Both the position numbers and the translations under genes were made by a program. Below are positions 35,104-44,514 of a DNA stretch of 64,000 nt, in pieces. The notes beneath the pieces were generated by a model that was not told the origin of the DNA, searched no databases, and saw only the letters and a program-made list of their open reading frames with translations. This stretch comes from Rubrivivax sp. (GTDB taxonomy: Bacteria > Pseudomonadota > Gammaproteobacteria > Burkholderiales > Burkholderiaceae_C): positions 1 through 64,000 of the forward strand of contig JAHBZS010000005.1 of the NCBI GenBank assembly GCA_019635285.1, in the 5' to 3' direction. Position 1 is the first letter of the stretch, and each line of letters begins with the position of its first letter.

Positions 35104-35117
35104 CTACCGATCGGTAG
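35104..35117. promoter_or_regulatory. TetR-type operator 2 (CTACCGATCGGTAG)
   Basis: A perfect 14-bp palindrome whose centre is 21 bp, two helical turns, from that of operator 1. TACC-N4-GGTA palindromes are typical of TetR regulators of acyl-CoA metabolism. The likely ligand protein is the TetR gene at 40240, before which a related ACCGATCGG sequence (40222-40230) also occurs. Confidence 0.72.
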
Positions 35118-35170
35118 GTGACCCACGGCAGCTTCGGCCGGGTGCACCCCAAAACCGCACGGGGGGACAG

Positions 35171-38100
35171 GTGGAGAGGCTGCTCATCGCCAATCGCGGC
35201 GAGATCGCGATCCGCGTCGCACGCGCCGCGCGCAAGCTCGGCTGGACCTCGGTGGGTGTGCATGCCACCGACGATGCCGGCTCGCTGCACGTCGCGCACA
35301 TGTCCCCGTGCGTGGCGCTTCCCGGCAGCGGTACGGCGGCGTACCTGGACCAGGAAGCGATCCTGCGCATCGCCGCCGACACCGGCTGCACGCTGGTGCA
35401 CCCGGGCTACGGCTTCCTGAGCGAGAACGCCGATTTCGCGCGTCGCTGCGCCGCGCAGGGGCTGCGCTTCGTCGGGCCTGCGCCCGAGGTGTTGGCGCTG
35501 TTCGGCGACAAGATTCGCGCGCGCAAGCTGGCCCAGGAACTGCGCCTGCCGGTGCTGCCTGGCACGACCCATGCCACTTCCATGGAAGAGGCCATGGCCT
35601 TTGCCGTGGAACACGGCCCGGTCATGCTCAAGGCCTTGGCCGGCGGCGGCGGGCGCGGCATGCGCGCCGTGCACGACGTCGCGCAGTTGCAAGCGGTCTA
35701 CGCGAGTTGCCGGTCCGAGGCGCTGGCGGCCTTCGGCATCGGCGACCTGTACGTGGAGCAGCTGCTCACGGCCGCGCGGCACATCGAGGTACAGGTGGTC
35801 GGCGACGGCAGCGGCGCGGTGTGCCACCTGTGGGAACGTGACTGCTCCGTGCAGCGCCGCCACCAGAAGGTCATCGAGGTCGCGCCCGCTCCCGATCTGC
35901 CTGCCGCGCTGCGCGATCGCCTGCTGGACGCGGCCACCCGCCTGGCGCGGCACGTGCGCTACCGCAGCCTCGGCACCTTCGAATTCCTGGTGCGGGGCGA
36001 GGACTTCTGGTTCATGGAGGCCAACCCGCGCCTGCAGGTCGAACACACCATCACCGAAGAGATCACCGGTATCGATCTGGTGCAGGCCCAGCTGCGCATC
36101 GCGTTGGGCGAACGCTTGGCCCCGCTGGGCCTGGACCAGCCGCCGCCGACGCGCGGCTTCGCCATCCAGGCGCGGGTGAACCTGGAAGCGCTGCGCGAGG
36201 ACGGCATGCCCGTGCCGCAGGCCGGCACGCTGACCGCCTATGCGCCACCGCGCGGCCCCGACGTGCGCGTCGACGACTACGGCTACGTCGGCTATGCCAC
36301 CAGCCTGCGCTACGACTCGCTGCTGGCGAAGGTGATCGCACGCGGCAGTACGTTCGACAGCGCGGCCACCAATACCTACGACGCGCTGGGCGAGTTCGTC
36401 ATCGAAGGGGTGCAGACGACGATCCCGCTGCTGATGAGCATCCTGCGCCTGCCGGCGTTCCGATCCGGCCACTTCGACACGTCGCTGGTGGCCACGCATC
36501 TGCCCGCCCTGCTGGCCTCGGCCACCGGCCATCCGGCGCTCGCCCAGCCCGGTGCGGCCGACGCGCGGCCCGCGCCGCAGCGCCGCGACGACGCGCGGCC
36601 GCCGGCGCAGGACGGCGACCTGGTGGTCGCCGCGCCGATGCCGGGCACGATCGTGGCCGTGAGCGTCGACGCCGGCAGCGAGGTCCGCGCCGGCGACACG
36701 CTGATGGTCATCGAGGCCATGAAGATGGAGCACCTGGTGCGCGCCGCCGCGCCGGGTGCGGTGGTGTGGCTGGGCGCGGCGCTGGGCGACGCGGTGGCCG
36801 AAGGCGCTGCGCTGTGCGTGATCCGGCCCGCCGACGCGGCACCGCACGCGCCGCAGCGCGCCGACGACGAAGCCCGGCCCGACTGGCGCGCCGAGGTGGC
36901 CGAGATCGCCCGGCGCAAGGCGCTGGCGCTGGCCCTGGGCGGCCCCGACAAGGTGGCCAAGCAGAAGCAGCAGGGCAAGCTGACCGTGCGCGAGCGGGTG
37001 GACGCGCTGGTGGATGCGGGCAGCTTCAACGAGCTCGGCGCGCTGACCGGTTTTGCCACCTATGACAACGATGGCCAACTGAGGTCGCTGCTGCCCGCCA
37101 ACTTCGTCGCCGGCACCGCCCGCTTGAATGGCCGCAAGGTGGTCATCGGTGCCGACGACTTCAGCGTGCGCGCGGGCTCGGGCGACGCCGCGATCCATGC
37201 CAAGCAGATCTTCGCCGAACACTATGCGGGGCAGATGCGCCTGCCGGTGGTGCGGCTGCTCGACGGCGCCAGCGGCGGCGGCAGCGTGAAGATGGCGCAG
37301 CAGGCGGGCTTCCACTACCTTCCGGTGAACCCGGGCTGGGATGCGGTGGTGGACAACCTCTCGCTGGTGCCGGTGGTGGCCGCTGCCCTGGGGCCGACGG
37401 TCGGCCTCGGCGCGGCGCGTCTGGTGATGTCGCACCTGTCGGTGATGGTCTGCGGCATCGGCCAGGTCTTCACCGCCGGGCCGCCGATCGTGCTGGGCGC
37501 CACACGCGAGGCGCTCAGCAAGGACGCGCTCGGCGGCGTCGACGTGCATCGCCGCAACGGCGTGGTCGAGCGTTTCGTCGCCAGCGAAGCCGAGGCCTTC
37601 GACGTGATCCGGCGCTTTCTGTCGTACCTGCCACAAAGTGTGTTCCAGCTGCCGCCCGTTGCGGCGGGCGGTGGCGAGGCGCAGCCGCTGCGCGCCGACG
37701 CGCTGCTGTCGGCGATCCCGCGCAACCCGCGGCAGACCTACGACATCCAGCCGATCCTGGAGGCGATCTTCGATCGCGATTCGGTCCTGCCCTATGCCGA
37801 GTACGGCGGCTCCACGGTGACGGCGCTGGCCCGGCTCGACGGTCATCCGGTGGGCGTCATCAGCACCGATCCGCACAAGGGCGCAACCATGACGGCCGAG
37901 GGCGCCATGGCCGTGACCCGGCTGGTCGATCTGTGCGAGACCTTCCACCTGCCGATCGTCAGCCTGACCGACCAGGCCGGCGTGTCGATCGGTTCCGAAG
38001 CCGAGCGCCGCGGCACCATCCGCTTCGGCGCGCGCGCCATCAGCGCGATCTATCAGGCGCGGGTGCCGCAGGCCGAACTCATCATGCGCCGCGTCTTCGG

Positions 38101-38431
38101 CGTCGGCGGCGCGGGCGCCGTGAACCGGCATCGCGCCTCGCGCAGCTGGTCCTGGCCCTCGGGCACCTGGGGCTCGCTGCCGCCGCAAGGCGGCATCGAA
38201 GCGGCCTTTCGCGCCGAGCTGGAGCAGGCGGCGGACCGCGCAGCGACGCTGGCGCGCATCACCACCGAGCTCGAACGCATCGAGTCGCCCTTGCGCACCG
38301 CCGAGCGCTTTGGCGTGCAGGACGTGATCGACCCGCGCGACAGCCGCGCGCTGTTGTGCGACTGGGTGCACGACGCCTATGCAGTGCTGCCCGAACAACT
38401 CGGCAGGCCGGCTTTCGGCCTGCGCCCCTGA
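35171..38431 (+). CDS. Second single-chain acyl-CoA carboxylase (BC-BCCP-CT fusion)
   Basis: A 1086-residue paralogue of the fusion at 29999-33289. It starts at GTG 35171 after a G-rich ribosome site, giving the standard ERLLIANRGEIAIRVARAA beginning. The biotin carboxylase is about residues 1-440 (AGGGGRGMRAV). The biotin is attached to K518 in EAMKMEHLV. The carboxyltransferase follows to the end (GASGGGSVKMAQQAGF, GVSIGSEAERRGTIRFG). The linker before the carrier domain is Ala/Pro/Arg-rich. It is divergent from the other carboxylase operon, and the second ligase follows after 28 bp. The two carboxylases differ enough to suggest different acyl substrates. Confidence 0.93.
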   Translation: MERLLIANRGEIAIRVARAARKLGWTSVGVHATDDAGSLHVAHMSPCVALPGSGTAAYLDQEAILRIAADTGCTLVHPGYGFLSENADFARRCAAQGLRFVGPAPEVLALFGDKIRARKLAQELRLPVLPGTTHATSMEEAMAFAVEHGPVMLKALAGGGGRGMRAVHDVAQLQAVYASCRSEALAAFGIGDLYVEQLLTAARHIEVQVVGDGSGAVCHLWERDCSVQRRHQKVIEVAPAPDLPAALRDRLLDAATRLARHVRYRSLGTFEFLVRGEDFWFMEANPRLQVEHTITEEITGIDLVQAQLRIALGERLAPLGLDQPPPTRGFAIQARVNLEALREDGMPVPQAGTLTAYAPPRGPDVRVDDYGYVGYATSLRYDSLLAKVIARGSTFDSAATNTYDALGEFVIEGVQTTIPLLMSILRLPAFRSGHFDTSLVATHLPALLASATGHPALAQPGAADARPAPQRRDDARPPAQDGDLVVAAPMPGTIVAVSVDAGSEVRAGDTLMVIEAMKMEHLVRAAAPGAVVWLGAALGDAVAEGAALCVIRPADAAPHAPQRADDEARPDWRAEVAEIARRKALALALGGPDKVAKQKQQGKLTVRERVDALVDAGSFNELGALTGFATYDNDGQLRSLLPANFVAGTARLNGRKVVIGADDFSVRAGSGDAAIHAKQIFAEHYAGQMRLPVVRLLDGASGGGSVKMAQQAGFHYLPVNPGWDAVVDNLSLVPVVAAALGPTVGLGAARLVMSHLSVMVCGIGQVFTAGPPIVLGATREALSKDALGGVDVHRRNGVVERFVASEAEAFDVIRRFLSYLPQSVFQLPPVAAGGGEAQPLRADALLSAIPRNPRQTYDIQPILEAIFDRDSVLPYAEYGGSTVTALARLDGHPVGVISTDPHKGATMTAEGAMAVTRLVDLCETFHLPIVSLTDQAGVSIGSEAERRGTIRFGARAISAIYQARVPQAELIMRRVFGVGGAGAVNRHRASRSWSWPSGTWGSLPPQGGIEAAFRAELEQAADRAATLARITTELERIESPLRTAERFGVQDVIDPRDSRALLCDWVHDAYAVLPEQLGRPAFGLRP

Positions 38432-38459
38432 GGGCGGTCCACGCCCAAGGAGATTCGCG

Positions 38460-40208
38460 ATGAATGCTGCCGACCTGAACGAACAGACCCTGACCGCCCT
38501 GCTGCGCGAGCACGGGGAACTGGTCACCGAGCGGCTCGACCACTGGGCCCGGACGGCCGGCGAGCGGGTGTTCTTCTACTACGGAGAGGATGACGTTGCC
38601 CTGAGCTATGCCGAGTTCGCGCGCCGCGCCGACCACATCGCGGGCAATCTGGCGCGCCTGGGCATCGGCAAGGGCGATCGCGTCAGCGTGATGACACGCA
38701 ACGCCCTGGTCAGCGCCTTGTTCATGTTCGGCATCTGGAAGGCGGGCGCGGTCTATGCCCCGGTCAACTTCTCGTTTACCGGGCGGCTGCTGTCGTACCA
38801 GCTGGACGACACCGCGCCCCGGCTGATCGTCACCGACGCGCACCTGCTGCCGGCGCTGAACGACGTGGCGGCCGCGCTGCAACACAAGCCCAAGCTCGCC
38901 GTCTACCGCGCGCCCGCAGGCGCGCACGATGCCGCCGGCCCCGCCGTGGCGGTGGACGCGGCCTTCGGCGCGGTGGCGTGGGACGAGCTGACGCGCGAAT
39001 GTGCGGCGCCGGCGGTCGCACTGGGCTTCGACGATGTGGCCAACCTGATCTACACCTCGGGCACCACCGGTCCGGCCAAAGGCGTGCTGCAGCCGCACCG
39101 CTGGATGGCGCAATACACCTTCTGCATGCGCGTGCTGATGACCGAAGACGACGTCATCTACAACGACCTGCCGATGTACCACGTGGGCGGCGCGATCGCC
39201 AACATCTGCCGCGCGGCCTGGGTCGGCTGCGAGGTCGCGGTGTGGAACCGCTTCAGCCCCGACGGCTTCTGGCCGCGCATTGCCGCGCGCAAGGTCACCT
39301 CGGCGATCCTGCTGGACGTGATGATCCCGTGGCTGAACAAGGCCGAGCCCAAGGACGACGACCGCCTCAACACGCTGAACAAGGTGCACATGCAGCCGCT
39401 GGCGTTGCAGCACCACGCATTCGCGCAACGCTTCGGCATCGATTTCGTCACCGCGGGCTTCGGCCAGACGGAAAGCGGCTTGGGCCTGTGGACCGTGATC
39501 GAGGAGACCGCGCAGGACGAAGGCACGCCGGAGTCGCTGTACCGCGGCCTCAGCCACGCGCAACTGCACGAGCTGGCGCGGCGCTACGACATGGTGGTGA
39601 CGCCGGGTGCGCAGGCCACGCGCAAAGGGCTGATGGGGCTGCCGCCGCCGTTCTTCGAGGTGTCGGTGCGCGACGCGTCGGATGAGCTGTGCGCACCGGA
39701 GGTCGCCGGCCACCTGGCGCTGCGGCCGCGCCTGCCCGGCATCCTGATGCACGCCTACCTGGGCAAGCCCGACGCCACGGTGGCGGCGTTTCGCAACCTG
39801 TGGTTCCACACCGGCGATGCGGCGCTGCGGGGCCACGATGGCATGTTCTATTACGTCGACCGGCTCGGCGACCGCATCCGCGTGCGCGGCGAGAACCTGT
39901 CCTCGTTCCAGGTCGAGGACATGATCAACCAGCACCCGCAGGTGCAGATGAGCGCCGCGGTGGCGATTGCCAGCCAGGAAGGCCACGAGGACGATGTCGT
40001 TGCCTTCGTCGTCCCCGTCGCCGGGCAGACGCTCGAGGTCGCGGCGATCCACGCCTTCGCGGCCGCGACCATGCCGAAGTTCATGCGTCCGGCGCACGTG
40101 CGCATCGTCGCCGACCTGCCGCGCACGCCGACCAACAAGGTCGAGAAGTACAAGCTGCGCCAGCAAATTCTTGCGGAGCTGGCGGCCGCCGCCGGCGACA
40201 AGAAGTAG
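38460..40208 (+). CDS. AMP-dependent acyl-CoA ligase, CaiC-like
   Basis: A 582-residue ligase resembling crotonobetaine/carnitine-CoA ligases. Motifs: IYTSGTTGPAKGVLQPH, AGFGQTESGLGLWTV, hinge DGMFYYVDRLGDRIRVRGENLSSFQVED, and a catalytic lysine in RTPTNKVEKYKLR. AAGGAG precedes the ATG. It follows the carboxylase by 28 bp and precedes the TetR gene by 31 bp, so the three form one transcript. It has an unusual extra segment of about 40 residues (EETAQDEGTPESLYRGLSH) before the C-terminal part. The substrate is unknown. Confidence 0.9.
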   Translation: MNAADLNEQTLTALLREHGELVTERLDHWARTAGERVFFYYGEDDVALSYAEFARRADHIAGNLARLGIGKGDRVSVMTRNALVSALFMFGIWKAGAVYAPVNFSFTGRLLSYQLDDTAPRLIVTDAHLLPALNDVAAALQHKPKLAVYRAPAGAHDAAGPAVAVDAAFGAVAWDELTRECAAPAVALGFDDVANLIYTSGTTGPAKGVLQPHRWMAQYTFCMRVLMTEDDVIYNDLPMYHVGGAIANICRAAWVGCEVAVWNRFSPDGFWPRIAARKVTSAILLDVMIPWLNKAEPKDDDRLNTLNKVHMQPLALQHHAFAQRFGIDFVTAGFGQTESGLGLWTVIEETAQDEGTPESLYRGLSHAQLHELARRYDMVVTPGAQATRKGLMGLPPPFFEVSVRDASDELCAPEVAGHLALRPRLPGILMHAYLGKPDATVAAFRNLWFHTGDAALRGHDGMFYYVDRLGDRIRVRGENLSSFQVEDMINQHPQVQMSAAVAIASQEGHEDDVVAFVVPVAGQTLEVAAIHAFAAATMPKFMRPAHVRIVADLPRTPTNKVEKYKLRQQILAELAAAAGDKK

Positions 40209-40239
40209 CCAGACACCCACCACCGATCGGGACCAGCAC

Positions 40240-40953
40240 GTGAACGAGCGCATCCTCCCTCGTCCGATGACGGCAGACCGCCAACCGCGCCAGCGCGTCT
40301 CGACGCTGGGCACCGAACCGCGGCGCGAGGCGATCCTGAAGGTCGCGGAACGACTGTTCTTCGAGCAGGGCTATGCCAACACCACGATCGAGCAGATCGT
40401 GGGCGAGCTCGGCGTGACCAAGCCGGTCGTGTACTACTACTTCCGCGACAAGCTGGAGATCTTCGAGACGATCTCCTGGCGCCCCACCGTCGACTGCCTG
40501 ACCGTCATGGACTTCGCGCCGGACGACGAGCGCCCGGCGCACGTCAAGCTCGAGGCCGGTCTGACGCGGCTGATCGAGAACATGGTGCGGCACTACCCCG
40601 CCGCCTTCCTGTACTACCGCGAACCGCAGGTGTTCCGGCCCGAGTACATCGCCGCCCAGACGAAGCTCGCGCGCAGCTTCTACGCGCACATGTGTGCGCT
40701 GCTCGAACAAGGCCGGCGCGACGGCACGCTCGAATTCGGCGAAGCACGCCTGACCGCGCTGGCCGCGTTCAGCCTGCCCGGCTTCATGCACACCTGGTAC
40801 CGCCCCGATGGCCGCCTGCCGCCCGCCGAGGTGGTGCGTGAGATGGTGGCCATCGCGATGCGCGTGATCGGCGTGCATCACCCCGTAGCGCGGCGCGTCC
40901 GGCCGCCATCCCCCCGCCCGACGAAGCGTGTTTCATCAAGGAGCCAGACATGA
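40240..40953 (+). CDS. TetR-family regulator of the acyl-CoA carboxylase cluster
   Basis: A 237-residue TetR regulator. The helix-turn-helix is near residues 30-75 (REAILKVAERLFFEQGYANTTIEQIVGELGVTKPVVYYYFRDK); the remainder is the ligand-binding domain. The start may be GTG 40240 or ATG 40267. The last gene of a carboxylase-ligase operon, it probably represses both operons through the TACC-N4-GGTA palindromes at 35084 and 35104 and may respond to an acyl-CoA. A partial copy of that palindrome lies just upstream (40222-40230). Its stop overlaps the next start by four bases. Confidence 0.88.
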   Translation: MNERILPRPMTADRQPRQRVSTLGTEPRREAILKVAERLFFEQGYANTTIEQIVGELGVTKPVVYYYFRDKLEIFETISWRPTVDCLTVMDFAPDDERPAHVKLEAGLTRLIENMVRHYPAAFLYYREPQVFRPEYIAAQTKLARSFYAHMCALLEQGRRDGTLEFGEARLTALAAFSLPGFMHTWYRPDGRLPPAEVVREMVAIAMRVIGVHHPVARRVRPPSPRPTKRVSSRSQT

Positions 40954-42221
40954 TTTCCCCCGCCCGCCCCCACGCCCGCTTTGCTGCCAGGCTGACCGCC
41001 CTGGCTGCGGCGACGCTGCTCGTCACCGCGCCCGCGGCGGCACAGGAAACCTTCAAGGTGGCCTACATCGACCCGCTGTCGGGGCCGTTCGCCAACGTCG
41101 GCGAGTTGATGCTCGCGCACCTGCAGTTCGCCATCGACGACATCAACGCCAAGGGCGGCGTGCTCAAGTGAACGAAGATCGAGCTGCAGAAATTCGACGG
41201 CAAGCTGGCCGCGGCCGAGAGCCTGGCCGCGCTGCAGTCGGCGATCGACCAGGGCGCGAAAGTCATCTTCACCGGCGGCTCGGGTTCGACCGTGGTCGGC
41301 GCGCTGGTCGAGGCCGCGGCCAAGCACAACACGCGCAACCCGGACCGCCCGGTCATCGTCGTCAACCATTCGTCGATCGACCCTGACCTGACGGGCAAGC
41401 GCTGCAACTTCTGGTACTTCCAGACCGAAGCCAACACGGCGATGAAGATGAAGGCGCTGGCCAACTACGTGAAGAAGCAGCCCGACATCAAGGACGTGTA
41501 CCTGTTCAACCAGGACTACGCCCACGGCAAGCAGTGGGCCAGCTACGGCCAGGAGATGTTCACCCTGGCGCGGCCGGACGTGAAGTTCGTGGGCCAGGAC
41601 TTCATCCCCATCGGCCGCGTCAAGGACTTCGCGCCCTACGTGTCGAAGATGAAAGCAGCGGGCGCGGACACGCTGATCACCGGCAACTGGGGCAACGACC
41701 TGACGCTGCTGTTGCGCGCCGCCGGGGAGGCCGGCGTCGACTGGCGCTATTTCAACCACAGCGCGGGTTCGTTTCCTGGCACGGTGACGGCGATTGCGCT
41801 GGCCAAGATCGGGCGCGTGACCTGGGTCGCCGAATGGCACCCCGGCCAGGCCGATTCGGCGAAGGTCGACGCGCTGGCCAAGGCCTACAAGACCAAGATG
41901 GGCAGGGACTTCCTTGCGCCGCGCATCGAAATGACGCCGCACTTCGTGGCCGCGGCGATCAACAAGGCGCAATCGACCGACCCGAAGAAGATTGCGCTGG
42001 CGATGGAGGACATGAGCTACGAATCGTCCTTCGGCCCGGTGCGCATGCGCGCGCAGGATCACCAGCTGCTGCTGCCGCAGGTGGTCAACACCATCGCGCC
42101 GGTCGACGGCAAAACCGTCAAGGTGGGCTGGGAAGGCACGAACTACGGCTTCCGCACCGACGCGCTCTACAGCGGCAACGAGCTGGCGCAGGGCAGCGAG
42201 TGCAAGATGGTGCGGCCCTGA
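40950..42221 (+). pseudogene. ABC transporter periplasmic solute-binding protein, broken by TGA
   Basis: The frame encodes a branched-chain-amino-acid-type (LivJ-like) solute-binding protein of about 423 codons, with a signal peptide (RLTALAAATLLVTAPAAAQ) and mature start ETFKVAYIDPLSGPFANVG. Codon 74 is an in-frame TGA (41169-41171, after GGVLK). Downstream the same frame stays open with full homology (TKIELQKFDGKLAAAESL … ELAQGSECKMVRP), so this is a single nonsense change, not a frameshift. ATG 40950 follows AAGGAG and overlaps the tetR stop. No membrane or ATPase subunits are adjacent. It is a recent pseudogene, a readthrough gene or a sequencing error. Confidence 0.85.
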
Positions 42222-42298
42222 CCGCCGGGCGCGCGGGCCGGGCGTGGCCAGCCCGCACTGCCTAAAATCGGCTCCCGCCCAGCGAAGGAGTGCGCCCC

Positions 42299-43720
42299 AT
42301 GAACGCCCCGGTCCCGACCCATGTGTTGCCCGCCTTCGACAAGCGCGCGGTGCCGGCGGCGATGCTGGCCGCGCTGCAGCAGCGCTTCGGCGAGCGCTGC
42401 TCGAGCGCCGCCGCGGTGCGCGAGCAGCACGGCCGCGACGAGTCGCCGTTCCCGGTGACGCCGCCGGAGCTGGTGGTGTTCTGCGACAGCAACGACGACG
42501 TGGCCGCGGTGCTGAAGCTGGCCGCCGAGCACGCGGTGCCGGTCATTCCCTACGGCACCGGCTCGTCGCTGGAGGGCCACCTGCTGGCGGTGCAGGGCGG
42601 CATCAGCGTCGACGTGTCGGGCATGACGCGCATCGTGCGTCTGAACCCCGAGGACCTGACGGTGACCGTGCAGGCCGGCGTGACGCGCGAGCAGCTGAAC
42701 CGCGAGATCAAGGACTCGGGGCTGTTCTTTCCCATCGACCCCGGCGCGAACGCCAGCCTGGGCGGCATGGCGGCGACGCGCGCCAGCGGCACCAACGCCG
42801 TGCGCTACGGCACCATGCGCGAGAACGTGCTCGGGCTGACCGTGGTCACCGCCGCCGGCGAAGTCATCCGCACGGGCACGCGCGCCAGGAAGTCCTCGGC
42901 CGGCTACGACCTGACGCGCCTGTTCGTCGGCAGCGAAGGCACGCTCGGCGTGATCACCGAGGTGACGCTGAAGCTGTACCCGCTGCCCGAGGCGGTGAGC
43001 GCGGCGATCTGCCACTTTGCCGATGTGCGCTCGGCGGTCGACGCGACGATCCAGATCATCCAGATGGGCGTGCCCATCGCGCGCTGCGAGCTGCTGGACC
43101 GCAACGCGGTGCGCTTCATCAACGCGCAGAGCAAGCTGGGGCTGCGCGAATCGCCGATGCTGCTGATGGAGTTCCACGGCAGCGAAGCCGGCGTCAAGGA
43201 ACAGGCCGAGACGGTGCAGGCCATCACGGCCGACCTGGGCGGCGAGGCCTTCGAATGGGCCAGCACGCCCGAAGAGCGTACGCGCCTGTGGACCGCGCGG
43301 CACAAGGCCTACTTCGCCGGCATGACGCAGAACCCGGGCTGCCGCACCGTGACCACCGATACCTGCGTGCCGATCTCGCGGCTGGCCGAGATCATCGACG
43401 CATCGGTGGCCGAGGTCGATGCCTCGGGCCTGCCGTATTACATCGTCGGCCACGTCGGCGACGGCAACTTCCACCTGGCCTACCTGGTGAAGGACGGCGA
43501 CGCGGCCCAGCGTGCGCTGGCCGAAGGCATGAGCCAGCGCATGGTGCAGCGCGCGATCGCGCTGGAAGGCACCTGCACCGGCGAACACGGCGTGGGCCTG
43601 CACAAGATGGACTTCCTGGTGGAAGAGGCGGGCACGGGCGCCGTGGAGATGATGCGCCAGGTGAAGCGCGCGCTGGACCCGAAGAACATCATGAACCCGG
43701 GCAAGATCTTCACGCTGTGA
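42299..43720 (+). CDS. FAD-linked oxidase, D-lactate dehydrogenase-like
   Basis: A 473-residue flavoprotein of the vanillyl-alcohol-oxidase fold with a GlcD/DLD-type C-terminal domain. FAD-binding motifs are PVIPYGTGSSLEGHLLA and GLFFPIDPGANASLGGMAATRASGTNAVRYG. The C-terminal part has GHVGDGNFHLAYL and CTGEHGVGLHKM, the metal and substrate histidines of D-2-hydroxyacid dehydrogenases. It oxidises D-lactate or a similar 2-hydroxyacid and passes electrons to cytochrome c or quinone. GAAGGAG precedes ATG 42299. The downstream protease gene starts within its stop codon, so translation is coupled. Confidence 0.93.
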   Translation: MNAPVPTHVLPAFDKRAVPAAMLAALQQRFGERCSSAAAVREQHGRDESPFPVTPPELVVFCDSNDDVAAVLKLAAEHAVPVIPYGTGSSLEGHLLAVQGGISVDVSGMTRIVRLNPEDLTVTVQAGVTREQLNREIKDSGLFFPIDPGANASLGGMAATRASGTNAVRYGTMRENVLGLTVVTAAGEVIRTGTRARKSSAGYDLTRLFVGSEGTLGVITEVTLKLYPLPEAVSAAICHFADVRSAVDATIQIIQMGVPIARCELLDRNAVRFINAQSKLGLRESPMLLMEFHGSEAGVKEQAETVQAITADLGGEAFEWASTPEERTRLWTARHKAYFAGMTQNPGCRTVTTDTCVPISRLAEIIDASVAEVDASGLPYYIVGHVGDGNFHLAYLVKDGDAAQRALAEGMSQRMVQRAIALEGTCTGEHGVGLHKMDFLVEEAGTGAVEMMRQVKRALDPKNIMNPGKIFTL

Positions 43721-44505
43721 GGCATGGGCCGCGCCGGCGCACGCTGGTCTACGCCGGCGGCCTGGCGGCGCTGGGCCTGCTGAGTGCGCCCGCGGCCCGC
43801 GCCGGGCTGGAAGAGCTGATCGTCGCGGCCAAGCCGTCGGTGGTGGCGGTGGGCGTCTACAACCCCACCGGCAACCCCCGCTTCGGTTTCCGCGGCAGCG
43901 GCTTCGTGGTCGGCGATGGCAACTTCGTCGTCACCAACCTGCACGTGCTGCCGGACGTCATTCCGCCTGGTGGCGCCGAAGGCAGCCTGGCCGTCGTCGC
44001 GCCGCGCCTGGGCAGCGCCGACAGCGCGGGCGGGCGCGGTGCCAAGGTCGTGGCAACGGACCGTGAACACGACCTGGCGCTGCTGCGCATCGACGGGGCG
44101 CCGCTGCCGGCGCTGCAGTTGGCCGAAGCTGGCGCGCGCGAAGGCACATCGATCGCCCTCATCGGCTTCCCGATCGGCGGCGTGCTGGGCTTCAGCCCGG
44201 TGACGCATCGCGGCATCGTGGCCTCGGTGACGACCATCGCGTTGCCCGCGCCGAGCTCGCAGTCGCTGAGCAACCAGGCCATCAACCGCCTGCGCCAGGG
44301 GACCTTCGAGGTCTACCAGCTGGACGCCACCGCCTACCCGGGCAACAGCGGCGGGCCGGTGCTGGACTTGGCCTCCGGCGAGGTGGTGGCGGTGCTCAAC
44401 ATGGTGCTGGTCAAGGGCAGCCGCGAGACCGCGCTGTCGCAGCCCACCGGCATCAGCTACGCGATACCGGTGCGCTTCGTCAGCGAGTTGCTGAAGAACC
44501 GCTGA
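43717..44505 (+). CDS. Secreted trypsin-like serine protease (S1C/DegP-like, no PDZ)
   Basis: A 262-residue trypsin-fold protease. The start is taken as GTG 43717, overlapping the previous stop (GTGA). This gives a signal peptide (RRRTLVYAGGLAALGLLSAPAARA), so it acts outside the cytoplasm. The catalytic triad is visible as H in VVTNLHVLPD, D in DREHDLALLRID and S in YPGNSGGPVLD. It has no PDZ domain, unlike DegP/DegQ. Translational coupling to a D-lactate dehydrogenase is unusual; whether they work together is unknown. Confidence 0.88.
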   Translation: MRHGPRRRTLVYAGGLAALGLLSAPAARAGLEELIVAAKPSVVAVGVYNPTGNPRFGFRGSGFVVGDGNFVVTNLHVLPDVIPPGGAEGSLAVVAPRLGSADSAGGRGAKVVATDREHDLALLRIDGAPLPALQLAEAGAREGTSIALIGFPIGGVLGFSPVTHRGIVASVTTIALPAPSSQSLSNQAINRLRQGTFEVYQLDATAYPGNSGGPVLDLASGEVVAVLNMVLVKGSRETALSQPTGISYAIPVRFVSELLKNR

Positions 44506-44514
44506 GCGCGGCGC

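Noticed and set aside
33395-38527. A 1710-codon open frame on the minus strand spanning the carboxylase at 35171-38431
   Set aside because: Only the part up to 35008 is the acyl-CoA ligase; the rest is the antisense of a well-supported carboxylase gene and has His/Arg/Gln-rich, non-coding composition. Long antisense frames are expected at this GC content.
41169-41171. Selenocysteine at the in-frame TGA of the solute-binding protein
   Set aside because: The family has no selenoproteins, the position is not catalytic, and no SECIS-like hairpin or sel genes were seen.
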